Origin: Candidatus Woesearchaeota archaeon
GTDB lineage: Archaea > Nanobdellota > Nanobdellia > Woesearchaeales > GW2011-AR4
DNA: 24,760 bases
Assembly (NCBI GenBank): GCA_016185815.1
Contig: JACPMT010000039.1
Coordinates: 1-24,760 of the forward strand
Reading direction: 5' to 3'
Below are positions 8,122-16,310 of this stretch, one piece after another (position 1 is the first letter of the stretch; each line of letters opens with the position of its first letter). The notes beneath the pieces were generated by a model. The model did not search any database, was not told the origin of the DNA, and saw only the letters and a program-made list of their open reading frames with translations. A program made the position numbers and the translations under genes.

Positions 8122-8511
8122 ATGCAAAAACTAAAATTCACAGAAACAGAAGTCACAGAACAAAAAGGCACTAAAACAAAGCGCTACCCAAACTTAAACA
8201 CAGTTTTGATGGTAGAAGATTATCTAAAAAAACATAGAGACATGCCGGTAAAAATGCCAGAATTAAAAAGAAAGCTTCCAAAGCAGGTTATGCACCAAAC
8301 GCTAAAGATAATTCTGCAGTACCTTTGGGAAAGCGGCAAAGTTATTTATGGCCCAAAAGGAGTTCAATGGATTTATTCTGAGCCGGAACACATTAAGAAA
8401 ATGCTTGATAATTCCATACCAAATACTGGAGATTCAGTACAAGAAATTAGAGAAATCAGGAAAAAGCTATCAAAAGAAAAGTTTGATTTAAAAGAAATCA
8501 ACAACTTATAA
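8122..8511 (+). CDS. Small winged-helix domain protein
   Basis: A 129-residue soluble protein. The middle, from YPNLNTVLMVEDYLKKH to ESGKVIYGPKGVQWIY, has the helix-turn-helix plus wing layout of small archaeal winged-helix proteins: MPELKRKLPKQVMHQTLKIIL would be the recognition region and GKVIYGPKGVQW the wing. The C-terminus EIREIRKKLSKEKFDL is a short amphipathic helix. GTG 8113 is in frame but is part of the AGGTG ribosome-binding site; ATG 8122 follows at a normal distance. Likely a transcription regulator; target unknown. It has its own promoter and ends head to head with the riboflavin operon terminus. Confidence 0.8.
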   Translation: MQKLKFTETEVTEQKGTKTKRYPNLNTVLMVEDYLKKHRDMPVKMPELKRKLPKQVMHQTLKIILQYLWESGKVIYGPKGVQWIYSEPEHIKKMLDNSIPNTGDSVQEIREIRKKLSKEKFDLKEINNL

Positions 8512-8868
8512 TTATTCCTTTCTCAGCATCTTAATCAGCCATGTTATGTTTGGCCCTGAAATGCCAAGCGAAACCGGTTTTAAATATTCGCATGACAGGT
8601 CCATCAGCTTTCTTGCGATTGCATGGGCGATAACCATGTCATGGTCTGTGCCGCCCTTGATGATTGTGCCTATTGTAATAACCCCTTCTATGTTCTTGTC
8701 TTCCAGCAGTTCCTTAACAGCCAGCGGTATTTCAAAAGAGCCAGGCACCTCTATTATTTTGACAATTCTTGCCCCTGTGTCCTTGGCTCTTTGCTGGGCC
8801 TTTTTGCTCATTTCCCCTGTTATCTCGTAATTAAACTGAGAAACAACCATGCCTAGCTTTTCTGTCAT
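8512..8868 (-). CDS. ribH: 6,7-dimethyl-8-ribityllumazine synthase
   Basis: Condenses 5-amino-6-ribitylaminouracil with dihydroxybutanone phosphate, the penultimate riboflavin step. Motifs are SQFNYEITGEM (substrate-stacking aromatic), VPGSFEIPLA (phosphate-side), IIKGGTDHDMVIAHA with the catalytic-region histidine, and LGISGPNIT. At 118 residues it is shorter than the usual 130-150, mostly at the ends. It is the last gene of the ribK-ribC-ribH operon; the ribC stop is 4 bases upstream and its GGTGTGA end supplies the ribosome-binding site. It converges on the winged-helix gene with no gap. Confidence 0.94.
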   Translation of the reverse strand: MTEKLGMVVSQFNYEITGEMSKKAQQRAKDTGARIVKIIEVPGSFEIPLAVKELLEDKNIEGVITIGTIIKGGTDHDMVIAHAIARKLMDLSCEYLKPVSLGISGPNITWLIKMLRKE

Positions 8869-8872
8869 TTTT

Positions 8873-9337
8873 TCACACCCTCACAGGACCTTCATCTTCT
8901 TTGCCCTGCCTCCTGCCCATGCCGGCATATTTTGTAAGCTCTGTATTGCCTTTTAGCAATGCAAGAGCATTTAATGCGTGCTTTTCAGCCCTGTTTTTTG
9001 CAATCTCGTATATTTCATTTTCTTTCTTTGCCTCGTCCATGTGAACAAACACTTCAAGAATATGTTTGTTTGTCATCAGTTGAACGGCTTGCAGTCCAAG
9101 AGCTGCCTCATGGGCGCATTGCTTGTCAATCGGCATCTTCCCAGCCATTCCAAGAGCAATTACAATATCGCATTTTTCCTCCTCTACCAATTTTTTGCAC
9201 GCAACAGGCAGGTCCTTAAATCCAGGCACGGTATACCTTGTAATTTTTGCATCAGAGTTTTTTTTAATTGTTTCTATTGCAAACTTTGCCATGTCAACCC
9301 TTGCAAATGTTGTGTCTGCAATGCCTATTTTTTTCAT
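8873..9337 (-). CDS. ribC: Archaeal riboflavin synthase
   Basis: Dismutates two 6,7-dimethyl-8-ribityllumazines to riboflavin. This is the archaeal type, a paralogue of lumazine synthase, unlike the bacterial two-barrel enzyme. Signature stretches are IADTTFARVDMAKFAI at the N-terminus, RYTVPGFKDLPVACKKL, CDIVIALGMAGKMPIDK, CAHEAALGLQAVQ and MTNKHILEVFVHMDEA. Length of 154 residues is normal. The ATG overlaps the ribK stop (ATGA), indicating tight coupling. It is the middle gene of the riboflavin/FMN operon. Confidence 0.95.
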   Translation of the reverse strand: MKKIGIADTTFARVDMAKFAIETIKKNSDAKITRYTVPGFKDLPVACKKLVEEEKCDIVIALGMAGKMPIDKQCAHEAALGLQAVQLMTNKHILEVFVHMDEAKKENEIYEIAKNRAEKHALNALALLKGNTELTKYAGMGRRQGKEDEGPVRV

Positions 9338-9726
9338 AACAATTCAACTTTTACTTTATCCCCCTCTTTGAGCTTTAATTCAGATTTTAAATGAAGAGGG
9401 GCAATGAATTCGATAATATCCTTTTTATGTTTAGTTAAATCAGGCACTATGATTGAGCCATCTGCACTCTTAATCCTTGCCTTGTAACAATCCGCCCCTC
9501 CGAATTTTTTATTGCCCGATTTATAGCCCTCAATCTTGATTGGGCTGATATTTTCCAATAAATCAATTTGTTTTCTGCCAACCTTTAGATTTAATGTGCC
9601 GGGGTAAGCGTCAAAGCCAAGCTTTCTTCTTATTTCTTTTTGGTAGTGCTGCATTGACATAAAATAAGCCCCTTCCCCAAGACCTTTGACAATGATGCCG
9701 CTTAAAACGATATTTTCACTGCTCAT
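9334..9726 (-). CDS. ribK: CTP-dependent riboflavin kinase (DUF120)
   Basis: Phosphorylates riboflavin to FMN with CTP in archaea. The cradle-loop barrel signature is intact: IIVKGLGEGAYFMSMQHY, LGFDAYPGTLNLKV, KKFGGADCYKARI and IEFIAPLHLKSEL. The frame extends up to 9771, but that ATG lies upstream of the TATA CTTTATAAG at 9751-9759; ATG 9726 (or 9732) is 25-29 bases after it and fits a leaderless start, giving 130 residues. First gene of the ribK-ribC-ribH operon and divergent from the DUF460 gene. The three genes cover lumazine to FMN; earlier steps are not in this window. Confidence 0.94.
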   Translation of the reverse strand: MSSENIVLSGIIVKGLGEGAYFMSMQHYQKEIRRKLGFDAYPGTLNLKVGRKQIDLLENISPIKIEGYKSGNKKFGGADCYKARIKSADGSIIVPDLTKHKKDIIEFIAPLHLKSELKLKEGDKVKVELL

Positions 9727-9805
9727 CTGCATTTTGGTGGCGCATTTTGGCTTATAAAGCTTATGGCACAAAATTTTTAAACATATGAATCATGCTCTAA
9801 ACCAG

Positions 9806-10378
9806 ATGGAAAACAAGAAGTTGCTTATTGTAGGCATCGACCCGGGCACAACCACAGGCTATGCAGTTCTTGACATTGAAGGAAACCTGCTTCATCTGAA
9901 TTCGTCGAAGCAGCTTGATCTAAACATGCTTATTTCTGATGCAATCAGCCTTGGAAAGGTTGTCCTAGTCGGCACGGATAAAGCAAAAGTGCCCCATTTG
10001 GTTGAAGCATTCGCGACTAAGCTGGGGGCAAAAGTTGTAAGCCCGCAGGAGGACCTAAAAGTTGATGAAAAAAGAAGAATGGCAAGCAATTTCAATTTTA
10101 ATGACGAGCACCAAGCTGATGCGCTTGCATCTGCATTGTTCGCTTACAGGGAAACAAAAGCATTGCTGGATAAAATAGATTTTTTTGCCGAAGAAAATAA
10201 AAAATACAGCATAAAGGATAAAATAAAAGAACTTGTAATCAAAAAGAAAATAAGCATTAAAAGCGCCGTAAGCATGCTTGAGAAAAAAGACGAAGAGTCA
10301 AAAACAATAGAAAAAGTGATTGCAGAGAGGAAACTGAATGAAGATGATTTTCTGAAGTTATACGGCAAATGGGGATAA
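9806..10378 (+). CDS. DUF460 protein, RuvC/RNase H-like N-terminal part, ends at a frameshift
   Basis: Archaeal DUF460 protein with an RNase H-like fold. LLIVGIDPGTTTGYAVLD gives the first catalytic Asp; VLVGTDKAKVP supplies a second acidic strand; DEHQADALASALFAY matches the closing His/Asp motif of RuvC-like nucleases. ATG 9785 is in frame but only a few bases after TATA TTTTTAAAC (9773-9781); ATG 9806 fits a leaderless start. The reading frame stops at 10376-10378, while homologous sequence continues at once in the next frame. Reading one G fewer in the GGGG run at 10371-10374 would fuse it to the following segment. Confidence 0.85.
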   Translation: MENKKLLIVGIDPGTTTGYAVLDIEGNLLHLNSSKQLDLNMLISDAISLGKVVLVGTDKAKVPHLVEAFATKLGAKVVSPQEDLKVDEKRRMASNFNFNDEHQADALASALFAYRETKALLDKIDFFAEENKKYSIKDKIKELVIKKKISIKSAVSMLEKKDEESKTIEKVIAERKLNEDDFLKLYGKWG

Positions 10379-10868
10379 GCTGCAGATTGATTTTAAGGAA
10401 AAAAGAATCAGGTTTCTTGAGAATGCGCTGCAATCCAAAGAAAAGGCCATAGAGGAACACAAATCCCTGATAAAAAAATACAATAACATTATATCAGACG
10501 CCAATAATTTCTACATATTGAAAAAACTTGACACATTGGGCTTGACAGAGTTTAGTTTTAAGAATAAAATCCTGAATGTACAAAAAAATGACATCCTTCT
10601 TGTTGACGACCCAAACATATTAAGCAGCGGAGTGGTTGATTTTTTAAAAAATAAAATCTACGTCATTGTCCATAAAAAGCCGGTCAGCAAAAAAATTGAG
10701 GCTGAGCTCCCGTTTTTGTTTATCAGCGCTAAAAGCCTCAAAATTGACGAGGATAAGTATTTTGCATTTGTGGAAAGAAGGCACTTTGAAATGGAAAAGG
10801 GCAAAGTCAACTGGGTCAGGAAGATTATTGACGACTACAAAAGGGAGAAAGAGGAGCTAATTGGGTAA
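10356..10868 (+). CDS. DUF460 protein, C-terminal part in the +1 frame
   Basis: Open frame from the stop at 10353-10355 to TAA 10868, without ATG, GTG or TTG until TTG 10518. The upstream part encodes a coiled coil (KRIRFLENALQSKEKAIEE), and the rest the C-terminal DUF460 domain, with VQKNDILLVDDPNILSSG typical of the nucleotide-like Val-Asp-Asp-Pro segment. Absence of a start in front of a clearly coding coiled coil argues for one gene broken by a G insertion, a sequencing error or a frameshift signal, not for a separate gene. It overlaps the convergent NMD3-like gene by 12 bases. Confidence 0.7.
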   Translation, partial: SYTANGDKLQIDFKEKRIRFLENALQSKEKAIEEHKSLIKKYNNIISDANNFYILKKLDTLGLTEFSFKNKILNVQKNDILLVDDPNILSSGVVDFLKNKIYVIVHKKPVSKKIEAELPFLFISAKSLKIDEDKYFAFVERRHFEMEKGKVNWVRKIIDDYKREKEELIG

Positions 10869-11306
10869 GTCTCCGCTTCTTACTCTTACTTTCTTTCCTG
10901 TCTTCAAGTTTCTTGCAAATATCTTCTTGCCGATGCTTATGAGCTTTACCTTGTCACCCCTTACTTCAACAACATCGCCTTTTCTGTACTTTGACAGCCT
11001 GAAAAGCGCATTTACCCTGTAAAGGTCTTTTCCATGCCTGCTTTTTGTATGAAGCTTTGAGCTTATTTTCAGCTCGCCGCCAAAGCTCTCTTTCAGCTTC
11101 TTGCCCAGCATCGTTATAAATTTCTGCGAGGTTATGTAGAAGTCCACGCCATTTTCAAATTTTACGGTTTTTGTTATAGCCGCATCCTCTCTTTTTTTAA
11201 CCTGGCTGCGGACAAAATCAAGTATCTCGTCATTTATATCCCTAAGCTGCAGTATTCCCTGGTAATAATCAGGCCTTGGCAGTTTCATTTTTTGTTGTTT
11301 AAACAT
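10857..11306 (-). CDS. NMD3-like protein without the N-terminal zinc ribbons
   Basis: NMD3 in eukaryotes is the 60S export adaptor; archaeal relatives are thought to act in large-subunit handling. Here the family core begins at residue 14: DYYQGILQLRDINDEI, DFYITSQKFITMLGKKL, FGGELKISSKLHTKSRHGKDLYRV, and the beta-domain KYRKGDVVEV. Archaeal family members usually start with two CxxC zinc motifs; none exist in this frame, so it is either a truncated or a minimal form. The start lies 2 bases after the stop of the dehydrogenase gene, so they are co-transcribed. ATG 11288 is an alternative start. Confidence 0.82.
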   Translation of the reverse strand: MFKQQKMKLPRPDYYQGILQLRDINDEILDFVRSQVKKREDAAITKTVKFENGVDFYITSQKFITMLGKKLKESFGGELKISSKLHTKSRHGKDLYRVNALFRLSKYRKGDVVEVRGDKVKLISIGKKIFARNLKTGKKVRVRSGDLPN

Positions 11307-11308
11307 TT

Positions 11309-12424
11309 TTAATCATGCAATTCAACGAATTTATCAACAATCGCATCTCCCATCTCTGATGTCGTGTTGTTGCCGTCCAAGTCCTGTGTTCTTGTGCGTC
11401 CGTCTTTCAATACAGACTCTATGGCTTTGAGCACTAAACCAGATGATTTTTGCTGTCCAAGGCTGTCCAGCATCAATGCGGCTGCCCATATTGTTGCGAT
11501 CGGGTTTATAATGCCCTGGCCTTTTAATTTTGCAGCGCTTCCGTGGACTGGCTCGAACATTGAGATTCCCTCAGGATTTATGTTTCCTTGTGCTGCAAAC
11601 AGCAAGCCTCCTTGCATTATCGTGCCCAAGTCGCTTAAAATGTCCCCAAACATATTTGGCGCTGCAATAATCTGGTATTTTTCCGGCTGCCTTATGAGAT
11701 TCATAACAGTTGCATCAATAAGTTCAAATCCATACTCTATTCCGTTATGCTCTTTCCCGATTTTATCAAAGCTTTCACGCCATAGGCTGTAGCAATCCAT
11801 AACATTTGCTTTGTCAACAGAAACAAGCTTGCTTTTATTTTTTCTTTTTGCATATTCAAAAGCGTACCTGACAACCTTCTCGCAGCCTTTTCTGCTTAAA
11901 ACTCCCATCTGATAAGCGATTTCACCTACTTTTGTCTCTATATTCAACCCAAATCTGGCATTTAATGCACCGCTGTTAATCTCCAGCTGGTGCCTGTTTT
12001 TTCCATTTTTAGCCCTTCCGCCAACTCTTATGTACATATCCTCGGAATTCTCCCTTATAATGACAAAATCTATCTCATTATGCGTCTTGCCTGCCAATGG
12101 GCTTTCAATGCCTGGCAGCAATTTTACCGGCCTTAAGCTGACAAACTGGCCAAAATAGTCCCTTATTAAATTGGAAACCTTCTGCCCACCTATAGCATCA
12201 AAAGTGCCGCAGTAAATCGCATTGCATGAATTTTTAATTTCTTTGAGGGTTTTTTCATTTAATGCCTCTTTTGTCTCATTATAGTGCTCTGCTCCGTTGG
12301 GATACTTAGTCAATTCAACTTCAAACTTGTCAAGCTCAGCTGCTTTCTCAATTACTTTTACTCCTTCACTTATCAGCTCGGGGCCTACACCATCACCTGG
12401 GAAAACAGCAATCTTGTATTTCAT
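11309..12424 (-). CDS. Isocitrate/isopropylmalate dehydrogenase family protein
   Basis: NAD(P)-dependent beta-decarboxylating dehydrogenase. Evidence is AVFPGDGVGPELI at the N-terminus, LRPVKLLPGIESPL, RENSEDMYIRVGGR with the catalytic tyrosine, SVDKANVMDC with the catalytic lysine, NMFGDILSDLG and EPVHGSAAKLKGQGIINP for metal and cofactor binding. Substrate cannot be settled by eye: IENSED/VGGR wording also occurs in tartrate/methylmalate-type members. No leu or TCA genes are nearby. An upstream in-frame TTG at 12436 is less likely than ATG 12424; a minus-strand TATA CATATAAATA is near 12450-12460. Followed by the NMD3-like gene. Confidence 0.9.
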   Translation of the reverse strand: MKYKIAVFPGDGVGPELISEGVKVIEKAAELDKFEVELTKYPNGAEHYNETKEALNEKTLKEIKNSCNAIYCGTFDAIGGQKVSNLIRDYFGQFVSLRPVKLLPGIESPLAGKTHNEIDFVIIRENSEDMYIRVGGRAKNGKNRHQLEINSGALNARFGLNIETKVGEIAYQMGVLSRKGCEKVVRYAFEYAKRKNKSKLVSVDKANVMDCYSLWRESFDKIGKEHNGIEYGFELIDATVMNLIRQPEKYQIIAAPNMFGDILSDLGTIMQGGLLFAAQGNINPEGISMFEPVHGSAAKLKGQGIINPIATIWAAALMLDSLGQQKSSGLVLKAIESVLKDGRTRTQDLDGNNTTSEMGDAIVDKFVELHD

Positions 12425-12520
12425 GTCAGAAAACAAGTTTTGATTTCAGTTCTTATTTATATGGTTTTTGATTCTTGCAGCACAAAGTTTATATAGATTT
12501 TTGACAAATTAATATTTGGC

Positions 12521-12970
12521 ATGGACAAAAAAGAATTAATGAGGGCGGAGGAAGAGCAGCACAAGATATTCCACAGAAGGATACTCTATATCATAATTGT
12601 AATAATGCTGTTCTTGTTCGGCGGCGCGACTTTTTATTATCTAGTGGAAAAATGGCGCTATCTTGATGCCCTTTATTTTTCCGCTTACACAATGACAACC
12701 GTGGGTTACGGAGATATAACCCCAAAAACAGATTTTGGAAAAATATTCACAATATTTTATGTTTTTGCAGGAGTTGCAATTGCATTATACGGCCTGTCTG
12801 TTATAGCTTCCCATTTTGTTGAGGTGAGGGAGGAGTTCTGGATGGAGAAGCTGGGCAAAATAAGGATAAGGCACCATACAAAAACATTCTGGGGAAAATT
12901 AAAGGATTTTTTCAGCTATGAACCGGGAAAGATAACTGAGGAATATGAAAAATCAGTCAGGAGAAAATAA
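12521..12970 (+). CDS. Two-transmembrane potassium channel, no RCK domain
   Basis: Ion-channel subunit of 149 residues. TM1 spans about residues 21-43 (LYIIIVIMLFLFGGATFYYL), a pore helix follows, then the potassium filter TVGYGDI preceded by AYTMT, and TM2 (KIFTIFYVFAGVAIALYGLSV). The C-terminal about 50 residues are basic and helical, without the Rossmann RCK domain found in MthK-like channels, so gating must come from the short tail or a partner. ATG is 29 bases after TATA TTTATATAG (12488-12496); leaderless. The 3' end abuts leuS head to head. Confidence 0.94.
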   Translation: MDKKELMRAEEEQHKIFHRRILYIIIVIMLFLFGGATFYYLVEKWRYLDALYFSAYTMTTVGYGDITPKTDFGKIFTIFYVFAGVAIALYGLSVIASHFVEVREEFWMEKLGKIRIRHHTKTFWGKLKDFFSYEPGKITEEYEKSVRRK

Positions 12971-15670
12971 TCACACAACCAAAATAGCAACCTTTCCAGG
13001 CAGCGACTGCTTTGCCTTTGTTTCTTTTGCCTTTTCAGCCACTATGACTTCCACCTTGCAATTAAATTCACCCTCAAAATTTTTAGAGGCGTCGTTCAAT
13101 GCATGAAATTCAGCTTCTTGATTTAAAACAACCTGCGGAATTTTTGTCTCGTCATTCAGAAGCTTCGGGACAAGCTTGGCAATTTCACTGCTGTAAACTT
13201 TTAAGCCTGCTGACATTAACGACCTGATTATTTCATTGGAATTTCTTGTCTTTTCCATTCCTTTCCTTAGCATCTCCATAAAATCATATTTCCATCTTTC
13301 AGCCACAAACAATGCCACCTTTTTTGGCTTTTCTATCTTTGCCAACTTTAAAATCTCAATTATGTCCTTTCTCGTGTTCTCAACAAGCATAGCAACTGAT
13401 TCTGACCTTTTGTCAATCTTGTTTTCATCATAGCTGGGCCATTTCTGCAGTGAAGCGAACCCTTCTGCTTTTATCAGGTGCCACAGCTCCTCGCTTAAAT
13501 GGGGCGTGAAAGGCAGCAGCATCAAAATCAAATTCTTGACTGCTTCACCGAAAACCTCTTTGCTCTTTTCCCTGTATTTCTGCAGAACATCAACAAACTC
13601 CATTATCTTGCCTATTGCCAGCGAGAATTCAAAATTCTCAATATGCTCGGTTACATTCTTTATAGTGAGGTGCATCTTGCTCAATACATACTTATCTTTG
13701 TCGTTTAATTTATGCTCGTCAATATGCTTATGAGAAATATCCTGCAAATTATCATTGACCAAATTGTATAGTCTGTTCAAAAACCTGAACGAGCCATTAA
13801 CTCCCTTGTCATTCCAATCTAGTTCTTTTTCAGGCAATGCAGCAAACAAAATAAAAAGCCTTGCAGTATCAGGCCCGTATTTTTCGCTTATCTCTGCAGG
13901 GTCAACTACATTTCCAAGCGACTTTGACATTTTAGCGCCGTCTTTTATAACCATTCCCTGGGTCAAAAGCCTTGCAAACGGTTCGTCAACAGTTGCCAAG
14001 CCAAGATCCCTCAAAGCCTTTGTAAAGAACCTTGCATAAAGCAAATGAAGGATCGCATGCTCAATGCCTCCTATGTACTGGTCAACAGGCATCCAGTATT
14101 CAGCAGCCTCCTTGTCAAAAGGCTCTTTGTCATATTTTGAGCTGCAATATCTTAAAAAATACCACGAGCTGTCGACAAAAGTGTCCATCGTATCTGTCTC
14201 GCGTTTTGCTTTTCCATGGCATTTTGGGCATTTTGTTTCGACAAATTCCCTACATGTTTCCAAGGGGTTTCCTTGCCCTGTGAACTTGCATTTTTCCGGT
14301 TTTGGAAGCTTGACAGGCAGGCTTTGGTAAGGCACAGGAACAACGCCGCATTTATTACAGTAAATTATTGGTATTGGAGTGCCCCAGTATCTTTGGCGGG
14401 AGATAAGCCAGTCCCGTAATTTATAGTTTATAACGTATCTTCCATTTCCTTGTTTTACTATATAATCCGCAATTGCTTCGGCTGCTTCTACACTGCCCAT
14501 ACCAGTAAATTTACCAGCATTTACCATAACGCCATCCTCTATAAATGCTTCTTTCATATTTTCTACCTTAAGTTCCCTATCTTTCGGCTTTACAACTATT
14601 TTTACAGGGAGTTTGTATTTTCGTGCAAATTCCAAATCACGTTGGTCATGAGCTGGCGCACCTTTAACAATACCTGTGCCATACTCCATAATGACAAAAT
14701 TAGCTATATATATTGGCATTTTCCATCCAGTGAGATGGTTAATAGCGTAACGTCCTGTGAAGAATCCTTCCTTTACCTTTTCTAAATTTGCCCTATCCTC
14801 TAGTTTTTGCCTCTTGACCTCATTAATAAATCCTTTAGCTCCTTTCTCGTATTTTGTGCCATTAACTAATTTTTCAATTATTGGATGTTCTGGAGCTATT
14901 ATGATGAAAGTCGCACCCCAAGTAGTATGTGGCCATGTTGTGAATGTTGCTAACCTTAAATCCATTCCATCTATTTGCCAAAATTCCTCAACCCCATGGC
15001 TTTTCCCAATCCAGTTTTTTTGCATTGTCTTTACCCTTTCAGGCCAGTGCTCGAGCTTTTCGATGTCGTTCAGCAATTCCTCTGCATAGTCAGTAATCTT
15101 GAAGAACCACTGCTCGAGAAATCTTTCAGTCACGTCATTATGGCAGCGCCAGCATTTTCCTTCTATAACCTGCTCGTTGGCAAGAGATGTGCTGCAGCTT
15201 TCGCACCAGTTGACAGCTGCCTTTTTCTTGTAAGCCAGCCCTTTTTCGTAAAACTTCAAGAAAATCCACTGGTTCCATTTGTAATAATTCTCGTACAGGC
15301 TTGCAATCTCCCTGTCCCAATCGTAAGAGAACCCCATGTCTTTTTGCTGCTGCCTTATTGTTTTCATGTTTGCAAATGTCCATTTTTCAGGGTCGATTCC
15401 GTGCTTGATTGCAGCGTTTTCTGCAGGCAACCCAAATGCATCGTAGCCCATTGGATAGAGGACATTAAAGCCCTGCATTCTTTTGTATCTTGCAAGAGCA
15501 TCGCCAAGAGAATAATTACGCAAATGGCCCATGTGCAAGGTCGAGGAGGGATAGGGGTACATCTCTAAGCAGTAGAATTTTCTCTTTTTTGGATCTTCCT
15601 TTACCTTAAAGATTCCCTTTTCTTCCCACTTTTTCTGCCATTTCTTGGCAATTTCGCTGAAATCAGCCAT
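12971..15670 (-). CDS. leuS: Leucyl-tRNA synthetase, bacterial type
   Basis: Charges tRNA-Leu. The 899-residue class I synthetase has HMGH at 46-49 and KMSKS at 580-584. YPMGYDAFGLPAENAAIKHG near 72-91 is the bacterial LeuRS form; archaeal enzymes have HVGHARTY and an MxxHxTGxP-type segment instead. A zinc-binding CESC...CWRC precedes the CP1 editing domain. The editing threonine-rich motif reads TTWPHT (244-249) where TTRPDT is usual; the editing-site aspartate in APAHDQRD (342) is kept. A second CNKC...CPKC pair lies near 438-484. The start fits a TATA TCTTTAAAAAC about 28 bases upstream. Lateral acquisition from bacteria is inferred. Confidence 0.96.
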   Translation of the reverse strand: MADFSEIAKKWQKKWEEKGIFKVKEDPKKRKFYCLEMYPYPSSTLHMGHLRNYSLGDALARYKRMQGFNVLYPMGYDAFGLPAENAAIKHGIDPEKWTFANMKTIRQQQKDMGFSYDWDREIASLYENYYKWNQWIFLKFYEKGLAYKKKAAVNWCESCSTSLANEQVIEGKCWRCHNDVTERFLEQWFFKITDYAEELLNDIEKLEHWPERVKTMQKNWIGKSHGVEEFWQIDGMDLRLATFTTWPHTTWGATFIIIAPEHPIIEKLVNGTKYEKGAKGFINEVKRQKLEDRANLEKVKEGFFTGRYAINHLTGWKMPIYIANFVIMEYGTGIVKGAPAHDQRDLEFARKYKLPVKIVVKPKDRELKVENMKEAFIEDGVMVNAGKFTGMGSVEAAEAIADYIVKQGNGRYVINYKLRDWLISRQRYWGTPIPIIYCNKCGVVPVPYQSLPVKLPKPEKCKFTGQGNPLETCREFVETKCPKCHGKAKRETDTMDTFVDSSWYFLRYCSSKYDKEPFDKEAAEYWMPVDQYIGGIEHAILHLLYARFFTKALRDLGLATVDEPFARLLTQGMVIKDGAKMSKSLGNVVDPAEISEKYGPDTARLFILFAALPEKELDWNDKGVNGSFRFLNRLYNLVNDNLQDISHKHIDEHKLNDKDKYVLSKMHLTIKNVTEHIENFEFSLAIGKIMEFVDVLQKYREKSKEVFGEAVKNLILMLLPFTPHLSEELWHLIKAEGFASLQKWPSYDENKIDKRSESVAMLVENTRKDIIEILKLAKIEKPKKVALFVAERWKYDFMEMLRKGMEKTRNSNEIIRSLMSAGLKVYSSEIAKLVPKLLNDETKIPQVVLNQEAEFHALNDASKNFEGEFNCKVEVIVAEKAKETKAKQSLPGKVAILVV

Positions 15671-15719
15671 TTCAGAATGAGTTTTACATTTTTGTTTTTA
15701 AAGATTTTGTATATTAGAA

Positions 15720-16292
15720 TTATTTCCTCTTTCTCAAATACTCAACCAATCTCTCATTTATTATCAATTTATTATTGTCAACAACAAAACGAAAAGGGAG
15801 TTTTACACTTTCATTTTCATTGATTTCAATCTCTAATTCATCTACAAACTTGAAATCGCTTGATTTTTTTCCCTCAAGAATTTTCTTCGCGACATAAACC
15901 GCAGCATCAGTCGGCATCTGCTTGCTGCCAAGATTTCTTGTTGAAAATTTTATTTTATGTTGTTTTAATTTATTGATTAAAATATTTGTTCTTTTCTTTG
16001 CTGGATTGTCGCCAAGGATTCCGCCGAAAACAAAATATTGGAATTTGTTTTTATCGTATGATGTTAATGTTCTTTTAGAGTATTGCGATAAAACACATAC
16101 CTTTTTTAATTCTAATCCAGAAACACTTTTTTCGTAAACAATTCCGTATTTTTTTAATTTATATTGCTCTTTTTTGTTTTTAATGTTTGTAAAAATCAAA
16201 TTCGGTTTACCAACAATTTTAGAAATATGCTCATACTCTATCAAGCACCATTCATAAATTTCTGGTTCTAGATGCTCAATGACAAATTTCAT
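15720..16292 (-). CDS. Sfm1-like SPOUT methyltransferase (DUF431/PF04252)
   Basis: Resembles yeast Sfm1, the SPOUT-fold enzyme that methylates an arginine of ribosomal protein uS3. Matching segments: FVIEHLEPEIYEWCLIEYEHI at the start, KFQYFVFGGILGDNPAKKRT for the SAM knot, NLGSKQMPTDAAVYVAKKI and the C-terminal SVKLPFRFVVDNN. Whether the archaeal target is protein or RNA is unknown. An upstream frame extension to 16307 lacks a plausible signal; ATG 16292 is preferred. It follows rpoN by 18 bases and is probably in its operon, which suits a ribosome-related role. Confidence 0.85.
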   Translation of the reverse strand: MKFVIEHLEPEIYEWCLIEYEHISKIVGKPNLIFTNIKNKKEQYKLKKYGIVYEKSVSGLELKKVCVLSQYSKRTLTSYDKNKFQYFVFGGILGDNPAKKRTNILINKLKQHKIKFSTRNLGSKQMPTDAAVYVAKKILEGKKSSDFKFVDELEIEINENESVKLPFRFVVDNNKLIINERLVEYLRKRK

Positions 16293-16310
16293 ATTAAGAA
16301 AAAACAATAA

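Noticed and set aside
14975..15568. 197-codon plus-strand ORF
   Set aside because: Antisense to LeuRS catalytic and editing regions; no promoter or family features.
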